Positions 55,752 to 64,000 of a DNA stretch of 64,000 bases are shown here, piece by piece. The notes beneath the pieces are model-generated. The model did no database searches and was not told where the DNA came from. It worked only from the letters and a program-made list of their open reading frames with translations. Source of the stretch: Plantago ovata (Eukaryota; Streptophyta; Magnoliopsida; Lamiales; Plantaginaceae); contig CM051456.1 in assembly GCA_028274465.1 (NCBI GenBank), positions 71,348,753 through 71,412,752 of the forward strand, read 5' to 3'. Both the position numbers and the translations under genes were made by a program. Each line of letters opens with the position of its first letter. Positions within the stretch are counted from its first letter, which is position 1.

Positions 55752-57063
55752 TGATGAATGTGTATTTTACACTTTCATTTGAGTCTTTTTCACCTATTTT
55801 AGCTATCCTCTATGTTAATTTAGCTATATTTTAGTGCATTTTATTAGAATAGTGTCACGTTTCCCTTTAGTTTTTATTTTACAGGTTTTGGTTGAAAAAT
55901 GAGGATTTCCGGGCAATTATATTGAAGTTGACAAGGAATTGGTGTTCCAGAAGCCTATTTGGAGTATCTGAAGGTTTTCGGATAGGATTTGGAGTCTAGG
56001 GGTCGAATCTGGAGGTTAGAAGGCCACTAGAAGTCAGAAACCGAGTCCGAAAAGGGGAAGAAATCCAAAAACGCGTCGAAAACGCGGAATTCCGCGAATT
56101 TTACTCCCGGGCGAATCGCCCGGGACGTGGGGCGAATCGCCCCACACCAGGCGAATCGCCCGGTGTGTGGGGCCCTTAGCCCCACACAAATTCGAAGCCT
56201 ATATATAGTTGCTCAGTTTTTCTCTGAAATTCATACTTTTCCAGACCTATTCTCTCACCTTTCTCTGTAGTTTTAGGTAGGAACTTCCCAGAGCCTGTTC
56301 TAGGGGTTCGTAGCTTAGGAGATAATTTTTCATAGCAGTTTGGAGCTTGTAAGATCGCGATTCTTCGGAGACTGACAACCTTCGGTAACATTGTATCTTA
56401 CAGTTTATTCTACTTATTTTTATATATCTTTCAACATGTTTTCTTCTATGATTTCTGTTGATTGCATGACAACTATGAGTAGCTAAACTTATCGTTGGTG
56501 GTAGTATGTGAATTCTTAGCGAAGGGTTGATAATCATGCTAATGGCTATATCGCGCATTATACTCCGTGTTATTGCTTTATTTCGTTGATCAGGCGCAGC
56601 CTATATCTTCGTATGTTGATTAATTATTATGCACAATTGGACCCTCGTCGACCTATGCATATCTATATCTTCGTAGTGTTGAATAATTACGGAACACAAT
56701 TGGACAATAGTGTTGACCTGTCAGTATCTATATCTTCGTAGTGTTTAATGATTGCAACAGGACAATTGATTGATCAAAGATCTCCCTGCAAAACCGAGGA
56801 ATTCACGCATGATTATTAACCCGTTATGCTTTGAAGGACCATACTATCACCAATCTCCATTATCTGTTAGAAAAACCTTTGCTATACTGTCTGCTGTTTT
56901 ATATTCTTTAATTAAATTAGATAAAGCTAGTTATAGTCCTTAGAGAACGACACTCGAGGTTATTCTACTACTACACTACGGTTTTCGTTGTAGTCGTGAA
57001 TTGCCTTTGGCTAACTAACAAATTTATTTGATTAATCGGGACCGACAATCCTGCGTTGCATCA
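55752..57063 (+). repeat. 5' LTR of copy 2
   Basis: 1,312 bp, TGATGAATG...GCATCA. Four GC-rich palindromic units with core GGCGAATCGCC or close to it lie at 56105-56187, directly before TATATATAG (56200-56208). The end (CGGGACCGACAATCCTGCGT) differs from the copy 1 LTR end. Confidence 0.95.
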
Positions 57064-57066
57064 AAT

Positions 57067-57084
57067 TGGCGCCGCTGCCGGGGA
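57067..57084 (+). other. Primer binding site of copy 2, tRNA-Asp with one mismatch
   Basis: TGGCGCCGCTGCCGGGGA, 3 bp after the LTR, matches the copy 1 site except for one T-to-C change. Confidence 0.88.
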
Positions 57085-57208
57085 CTATACTCCTTTTTTC
57101 TGTTTAATTTGTTTATATTTTAAGCGTTCAATTCCTAATTCTATTAGTTTTAGTTTTCCTTTTTAATCTCTCTCTGATACTGCTTTCCTAGTCTGTTACA
57201 AATAGTGT

Positions 57209-59368
57209 ATGCCACATACACGATCTAGAGGAACACCGCTTGCTGATTCAATTGCTGAGATCGACAGAGTCTACCACCAAAGAAGGCGACTACTTCAAAG
57301 GCGTGCACTAGAGGAAATAGAGGATACTGATTTCTCTGAATATCTACACTGTCTTTTCAAGGAAATCGACGGAATGGCATAAGCTAGACCACTGAAAGCA
57401 TGGGTTCAACCATCTAAGGATCGTATGAGGGGACCGACGATTGTTCTTTCGTCTGCAACTCGAGATCTGGAAATTAAGAACCACGCATTCCAACAACTTC
57501 CGAGGTTCTATGGCTTAGCAAAGGAAGATGTGATGGGGTACTTGCACGATATCGATGATTTCGTCAACCAACTCCCACGACCCGGAGCTGAATTAACAAC
57601 GGATGAGTTGCGGATGAAGGTTTTTGCCATGGGACTTGGCGACAGAGCCAAGTCATGGTTAAGTTCTCTACCAGCAGGCTCGCTGGACACTTGGGAGATG
57701 GTTTTTTCAGCTTTCATGGAAAAATACTTCCCTCACACCCTGACTACCGCGCTCAAGGCGCAAATCACCGGATTCAAACAGGACTATGATGAGACCATCT
57801 ACACCGCGTTTGAGAGGTTCCAAGATCTCACGAACAAGTGCCTTCACCATGGTTTTGAGCTTTCTGACCTAGTCCAACACTTCTACAATGGACTAACCTT
57901 CGAGAACCAACAAGTGGTGGATTTCCAATGCCGAGGCAATATTTGGGAGGAAACCGCAGAAGCCGTCTGGGCAGTTTTCGAAAGGCTTGCTAATGGTTCG
58001 CAGTTCAAGGACCCAAGGGCGATGATTAGGAGACGTGGACCTGAAGCTCCACCGACTCAAGAAGCCCCTATGTATAGGGGGAATGGGGATCAATTTGAGT
58101 GCTTTACCAACGAATTGAAGCAAGTCCTCAAGAGCGCCACTGGAACAACTGTTTCAAATGAAGTTTGCCGAATATGCAAGAACTATGGGCATGGGGCTCA
58201 TATGTGTAGATCGGAGCTTGCATATGATGATGGCAACTGGGCTCGAGGAGGCGAAGAGGAAGCCTTTGCTACGGAGTTTGGTACTCAAGAAGCTAGCTAC
58301 GGACAAGACAATAGGAATCCTCGAGGTGGATTTTGGAGAAGAGGGTTCCGAAATAATCAAGGATATGCACCGGCTAACCAAACTTATGGCCCTAACCAAG
58401 ATCGTAGTAGGCTAAACTATGGTAATGATCACTGCGAAAACCCCACTCCGAAAGAGCCACCGAAGTCGAAGTCGGCTCAACTGATGGAGAACTTGCAAAA
58501 GATGGTTGATCACACCCAAAGTTTTCTCAAACGTTATGAAGAAGATTCTGAGAAGACTAGATCGAGACTTGATAGGTTGGAAGAGAGCACTAGGCTTGCC
58601 CACCAAAAGATGCAAGAGTTGATCGACCGAGGAGCAAGTAGGGAGCAAGGAAAGCTGCCTAGCAACACTGAGAAGTCGAACTCCATTACATTGGCTGGTG
58701 ATCTACCTGATGAAATCACCATCAAAAAAGTTACTATGTGCGAGTGTTGCAAGAGGGAAGTACTCCCACAGGCTAAGGAAGAAGAGAAGGACCTTGGTTA
58801 TGACGAGAGTGATAAGGAGCAAGAGGATCCCAAACCAGTCCCTAAAAGTTTCGATGTTAAGGTCGGGATTGGGGAACTTGAAGATGTCCGTGCCACACTA
58901 GACACGGGATCCTACTCTAATGTGCTCCCTTTGAATGTGTTTGAAAAGAGTAGCCTTGGAAAACTATCTGAGCATAGGGCTATTGTGCAACTGGCGGATG
59001 GATCCTTTGTGAGACCCGAAGGCGTTGTGAAAAATGTGTTGGTCAAGATTGATGAAGCTTCTTTATACACCAATTTTGTAGTTATGCCGGTGTCTGCACC
59101 TGGGACGGGGGATGTCATTCTCTTGGGGCGAACGTTCTTGACTAAGCTATGCTCCGTGATGGACATCTACCAAAGAACTTGCACTATTAAAGTGGATGGC
59201 AAGCAACACGTGTTGCAAGCCATATCTGATCCACCTGATCCGCCTGATATTTCTTACACTACTCACTACTGTGGTCTTGCAGCTTATGTTCTTTCTTATT
59301 CACAGGTTCGTGGCATGAAGAGGAGACCAATGAAGGGGAAGTCTAGTACCCGCAGAAAGAAGAGCTAG
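57209..59368 (+). pseudogene. Gag-protease polyprotein of copy 2, one nonsense codon
   Basis: From ATG 57209 one frame of 720 codons runs to TAG 59366-59368 with a single stop, TAA at 57380-57382, where copy 1 has GAA. Downstream of it 647 codons are open. Order: gag core (FQQLPRFYGLAKEDVMGYLH, then WLSSLPAGSLDTWEMVFSAF), CCHC knuckle CRICKNYGHGAHMC, coiled coil, acidic linker, and retropepsin loop ATLDTGSYSNVLPLN. Protease is fused in frame to Gag, the opposite of copy 1 where the stop lies between them. Comparing the two copies shows the family polyprotein was about 720 residues and contained no pol. Confidence 0.92.
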
Positions 59369-60935
59369 GCGCAGACAGGAGTCGAGTCAAAGACTTTAAT
59401 CAATGGCGCTATCCGGGAGGCAACCCGGAGTTTTGTTTTCTCACGAGTTTGATTGAGTATTATAGGTCACTTATACGAGCATTAACTCTCACCTTGGATC
59501 CACTATCGACCTTCGGAACGAGCGACGACATTCAGGTTTGGGGAGGAGGTTATCGCTGGTTATCTCTATACTTATCTTGCTTATGATAAACTCGGGAAAT
59601 TTTTTGCATTTGCACGTTTACTGCTTTCCTAGGATAGTCTTGCATGTTTTTTATGGAGTTTATTGCCGAATTTTTTGAACTTTTTTATTGGGTAGATCAA
59701 CTAACTATGCCATTAATCATATGCTTCATCTCTATGAATTTGTTTGAGGTTTTTCTCGCTTGGCTTGTCACATTTATGTATTGCACTTAGTTAAGCTTGG
59801 TAGTCTCGACATCACTTAGTGGTGTTTTCTCTACTGCGGTTCACGAAGGCCTTTATAATAAGATGATGCATGTTAGGGTATTATGGTTGTTTTCCCGAAT
59901 AATTATGTACCTAAGAGGCAACAAGTCTTCACCATGCTTTGAGATTGCTAAATGCCTAGGAAGGAGGTAGTGTGAGGTTATGTGATCCTTTGTTTATAAC
60001 CTATTCTTCCGAATAGGTTTGGGGAGGGGGTTGCACCATCATTAGACTTGTTTTTCGTTTTTCATTTCCGTATTGTGAGTTTATTTTTCCTTTCTCGTAA
60101 ATTTCGTACTCCAACCTATTCTTCCGAATAGGTTTGGGGAAGTCGTGTGAGTCATTTTCTCTCTTTTTGTTATGCTACTGCTGGCTAAAAAAAAAATCGA
60201 AAAAAAAGAAAAGAAAAATTCCAGGAAAAAAAAAGAAAGAACAAAAGAAACTGGAAAGAAAAAAAGGAAAAAAAAAAGAGAAAAGGCCCCAAAAAAGCAA
60301 AGAAGGGTCCAAAAAAGAAAAGCCAAATAGCAGTTTAGCAAAGTGTTGTGTCTCATTTTCAATTCTTGTAATGTTCGTAATCATGTTGTAATTTTCTATT
60401 TTTTATCTTTTGTTTTTTAGTATCATCTGTTCTAGACCACCCTCGTCCTGCCATTCAGGAAGTGGTGAATAGCTTAAGACTTTACTTGAGAGATGGGTAG
60501 AATAGGGGAGTGTTATCTTGTATAGGGAACTCTCCTTCGTTTGATGAGAGCCAGTACTGGTTCGACCTCTTTGAGGGAAAGTCTTAAACTTGGTGAACAT
60601 TAGTAAGTCCTCAGTTTCATAGGCACGGGACAACCATTCGTATCTTAACATGTTTCATTACGTCTTCACTTACTAGGTCCAGGTAGAGAATGTTACGAGA
60701 GACTATCTTGTTTTAACATAAGTGCTTATGTGGATGTGTATGAGTCAATAGAGGCATTCTTGAACTTATATTCATGTTTTGATTTGTATGGTTTTTGTTC
60801 ATACGTTTTTTGATAGATTCAGTAGATTAGTTCATTTTATTTGGCATGAGACTCCATTTTATGTGTTGCATTGTTTTTTGCATTAGAGTCTAGCTTAGTT
60901 GCTTGAGGACAAGCAAAGGTTCGGTTTGGGGAGTT
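59369..60935 (+). other. Conserved non-coding 3' region of copy 2
   Basis: Alignable over its length with 10670-12253 of copy 1. The palindrome AACCTATTCTTCCGAATAGGTT is at 59998-60019 and 60113-60134. An A/G tract spans about 60186-60326. The purine tract GGTTTGGGGAGTT precedes the LTR at 60936. Conservation of hairpins in both copies suggests an RNA role such as packaging. Confidence 0.8.
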
Positions 60936-62247
60936 TGATGAATGTGTATTTTACACTTTCATTTGAGTCTTTTTCACCTATTTTAGCTATCTTCTATGTT
61001 AATTTAGCTATATTTTAGTGCATTTTATTAGAATAGTGTCACGTTTCCCTTTAGTTTTTATTTTACAGGTTTTTGTTGAAAAATGAGGATTTCCGGGCAA
61101 TTATATTGAAGTTGACAAGGAATTGGTGTTCCAGAAGCCTATTTGGAGTATCTGAAGGTTTCCGGATAGGATTTGGAGTCTAGGGGTCGAATCTGGAGGT
61201 TAGAAGGCCACTAGAAGTCAGAAACCGAGTCCGAAAAGGGGAAGAAATCAAAAAAAGCGTCGAAAACGCGGAATTCCGTGAATTTTACTCCCGGGCGAAT
61301 CGCCCGGGACGTGGGGCGAATCGCCCCACACCAGGCGAATCGCCCGGTGTGTGGGGCCCTTCGCCCCACGCAAATTCGAAGCCTATATATAGTTGCTCAG
61401 TTTTTCTCCGAAATTCCTACTTTTCCAGACCTATTCTCTCACCTTTCTCTATAGTTTTAGGTAGGAACTTCCCAGAGCCTGTTCTGGGGGTTCGTAGATT
61501 AGGAGATACTTTTTCATAGCAGTTTGGAGCTTGGAAGATCACGATTCTTCGGAGACTCACAACCTTCGGTAACATTGTATCTTACGGTTTATTCTACTTA
61601 TTTTTATATATCTTTCATCATGTTTTCTTCTATGATTTCTGTTGATTGCATGACAACTATGAGTAGCTAAACTTATCGTTGGTGGTAGTATGTAAATTCT
61701 TAGCGAAGGGTTGATAATCATGCTAATGGCTATATCGCGCATTATACTCCGTGTTATTGCTTTATTTCGTTGATCAGGCGCAGCCTATATCTTCGTATGT
61801 TGATTAATTATTATGCACAATTGGACCCTCGTCGACCTATGCATATCTATATCTTCGTAGTGTTGAATAATTACGGAACACAATTGGACAATAGTGTTGA
61901 CCTGTCAGTATCTATATCTTCGTAGTGTTTAATGATTGCAACAGGACAATTGATTGATCAAAGATCTCCATGCAAAACAGAGGAATTTACGCATGATTAT
62001 TAACCCGTTATGCTTTGAAGGACCATACTATCACCAATCTCCATTATCTGTTAGAAAAACCTTTGCTATACCGTCTGCTGTTTTATATTCTTTAATTAAA
62101 TTAGATAAAGCTAGTTATAGTCCTTAGAGAACGACACTCGAGGTCATTCTACTACTACACTACGGTTTTCGTTGTAGTCGTGAATTGCCTTTGGCTAAAT
62201 AACAAATTTATTTGATTAATCGGGACCGACAATCCTGCGTTGCATCA
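60936..62247 (+). repeat. 3' LTR of copy 2
   Basis: 1,312 bp, equal in length to the 5' LTR, with the hairpin array at 61288-61371 and TATA box at 61384-61392. The target duplication GAGCT follows at 62248-62252. Confidence 0.95.
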
Positions 62248-64000
62248 GAGCTAGCCACCTAGTGTTTCGATGACCGCACTTTACGAACGGCTCGAGTATC
62301 CCAATACGCAACACCTCGGGCACCCAAGAAGGAAGCAGGCCGACCTTCCAGGGTAAGGCACTTTAGGATTAGCCACTAAGGCTCCGAATTCACAGGCCTT
62401 GTGTTCGTCATCGGACACTATTTGGTCCGGGTAGTCGGCCAGGTCGCCATTTTTGTTGTCCTGAAGGCCGGCGGCATCACTGTCGAAGTCCGCGACCAAG
62501 AGACCTTTAGCTTTCAACTGGTCAAGAGCCGAGTATAAGCCCTCCGCGCGCCCGACTTCCTTCGTCTCCTGCATGTTCAAGCGGTACGAGGCAAACTTAT
62601 AGAAAGCCTTGGCACCTTCGTACCGAATATCTTTCAGGTACCCGCGGACAGCATCTTTAAAACGGGCCATCCTTATGGAAAGGTTGTTCCAAGCATCCTT
62701 CCATGCCTTCATCTGCCTATGCACCTTAGCGTTGTCGGCCTCCATGCTCGCCACCTTTGCCTTCTCGACCTGCAGCTCATCCTCCAGCGCCCGAGCACGG
62801 GTATTTGCTTCCTGAACTTGGAGGTGCAAGTTAGCAACTTCCTCCGGGGCACCCTTGTCGGCCGCAAGGTTCCCAATGGCACCAACAATGGCGGCGAGCT
62901 GCAAAGAATAAGAAGATAGGTCCGAGGACCGGTGAAAATTAATAAAGGAGCGAGAAGCAATACTTAGCAAGTTGAATTAAAAAAAAGTATTCAAAAAATT
63001 ACCTTGCGCGACACCTGACTCAGCTCGTGCGTCCGATCAAGCTCGTCGAGCGCCATGATCCTGTTGACCTCGTCAGTGAGATCCTCATCAGTGGTGATGT
63101 CCTTTCCTTTGCCCTTGTTCTTGCGGGACTTCTTGGCTGCTCGACCACCCTCGTCGTCGGAGCTCCTCTTTCTTTTCTTGGACTTTTTATCGTCCTTAGG
63201 CTTGTCATCGGCCTTTTTAGTTTGAGGAAGAATCATCTCCAGAGGAGGCTCGCCTTCCCGCTCCCGACGAGCCATTTCTTCCTTTTGGACAGCAGTATTG
63301 CGAGGAGGATCGCAAGGAAGTTGTGAAGGCGAATTCATAACTTTGTCCAACTTCTGCTGTTGGACGAGCTTGCGTTGAACAGCGCACTGCCTTCTCCCAG
63401 CCTCGAGCGTCTCAGACATGATCCACTTAAGCCAATAGCCTGCAAAGAAAAAGAAGATTAGTGCGCGAGTACATCAAGGTCCGAGGACCAAATAAAACAC
63501 AAAATGACAGACGAGTAAAGGAACGCAAAATTAACTAAGTATGAAAAGGCATCTAAAGCACACTACTCAGGCAGAAAGAGAAGAAAGTGGTCTTTACTGA
63601 ATTCCTTTTTAAAACCACAATACATGGGCTCGGTCAAATTTGCCAAGTAAGGCAAAGGCTGAAGGTTCAAGGCCCAATAGAAATATCTCTTGGGGTCCGT
63701 AAGCAAGTTCTCCATTTGATATTGGACCGCCCAAGGAGCAATTTCGGCGGCGGATGACTTACCAACCCAAGTACCTCAGAAGAACTTTTTGGGGACACCC
63801 CAATCCAATTGCTCGTCGGTCATGCTGGGTTGTTGCGCCTTGCGGACATAGAAATAGCGCGACCACCACCGACACCCGATCGATGACGGAGCCTCCTTTA
63901 GGAAGGCGAAACCCGGCCTAGTCGAAAAAAAGTAAAAATGCAGGTTCCCCGGGCTAACCGACACCCGGAAAAGTTGTATAAATGTCGAATAATTCACAGG

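Larger units (their letters stand above)
55752..62247 (+). mobile_element. Complete non-autonomous Athila-like gypsy element with gag and protease only (copy 2)
   Basis: The element is 6,496 bp with two 1,312-bp LTRs and target duplication GAGCT (55747-55751 and 62248-62252). It has a tRNA-Asp-type primer site, a gag-protease frame with a single nonsense codon, a 1.57-kb non-coding 3' region and a purine tract. It belongs to the same family as 7079-13495 but to a different LTR subfamily. LTRs differ from each other at roughly two dozen positions by eye, so it is somewhat older than copy 1. It sits in the antisense gene of the Tat element in the plus orientation. Confidence 0.95.
55526..63997 (-). 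pseudogene. Spliced antisense gene (aORF) of the Tat element, split by copy 2
   Basis: The minus strand encodes a protein of the putative gypsy-type transposon family (Transposase_28-like). The first part (63564-63997 and beyond the window) reads LHFYFFSTRPGFAF and WWSRYFYVRKAQQPSM, with one in-frame TGA at 63776-63778. Exon 2 (63003-63439) is basic, with KKSKKRKRSSDDEGGRAAKK. Exon 3 (from 62898 down) is a long coiled coil (ANTRARALEDELQVEKAKVA). An intron with GT-AG ends lies at 62899-63002 in phase 0; an acceptor precedes exon 2 at 63440-63441. After a frame change near 62281-62330 the tail TRWLA is cut by copy 2 and resumes as LPGPVLGRDYTLEDPEIIKF down to the stop at 55526-55528. Its function is unknown. 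Confidence 0.7.
50672..64000 (+). mobile_element. Tat-lineage gypsy retrotransposon, degenerate, with antisense gene; host of copy 2
   Basis: The plus strand carries protease, a truncated RT, RNase H, a second (archaeal-type) RNase H and integrase. About 1.2 kb of non-coding DNA follows, then an antisense gene. The second RNase H and the antisense frame before the 3' LTR are hallmarks of the Tat/Ogre group. Neither LTR is in the window: the 5' side is lost at the LINE junction (about 50672) and the 3' side runs past the window end. Copy 2 of the gag-protease family is inserted at 55752-62247. Confidence 0.85.

Overview
This window is nuclear DNA from a flowering plant, most likely a eudicot. 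It contains spliced genes with GT-AG introns and an L-type lectin receptor kinase. It also holds fragments of plant gene families (type-2 lipid-transfer protein, LEW1/NUS1, FAR1, COG5) and plant-type Athila, Tat, Sirevirus, CACTA, hAT and Helitron elements. No bacterial features are visible. The species cannot be fixed from the sequence. All calls come from reading the sequence and its translations; no database search was run.

Layout. 1-2.46 kb: 3' part of a non-LTR retrotransposon with a C-terminal restriction-like endonuclease, ending in TAA repeats. 2.5-7.07 kb: AT-rich DNA with two host-gene fragments, an antisense type-2 lipid-transfer protein and the last three exons of a LEW1/NUS1 gene. 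7.08-13.5 kb: a complete 6.4-kb Athila-like LTR element encoding only gag and protease, with target duplication GCTAG. 13.5-17.5 kb: repeats and fragments of a FAR1-like gene and a G-type lectin kinase. 17.5-18.75 kb: a 1.2-kb non-autonomous hAT element. 19.3-24.2 kb: the one apparently intact host gene, a three-exon L-type lectin receptor kinase of 661 codons with a transposon-loaded first intron. 24.9-26.6 kb: a CACTA element carrying a COG5-like exon and a tRNA-Pro-like sequence. 27-31.5 kb: MITEs, an eroded Athila-like remnant, odd minisatellites and a Helitron end with helicase.

31.6-46.9 kb: a very large degenerate Sirevirus-like copia element with 5' LTR, gag, protease, integrase, RT and RNase H, plus about 5 kb of extra coding sequence after pol. 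It is interrupted by a 2.1-kb solo LTR and has no 3' LTR in view. 46.9-50.66 kb: an antisense L1-type LINE with an internal deletion. 50.67 kb to the end: a degenerate Tat-lineage gypsy element with dual RNase H and a spliced antisense gene downstream of pol. A second copy of the gag-protease element (55.75-62.25 kb, target duplication GAGCT) is inserted into that antisense gene.

Only the lectin receptor kinase looks like a functioning host gene. The rest is a nested transposon landscape. The most unusual items are the gag-protease family with tandem GC-rich hairpins beside its promoter, the RLE-type LINE, the giant post-pol region of the copia element, the spliced antisense gene of the Tat element, and the CACTA element with captured cargo.
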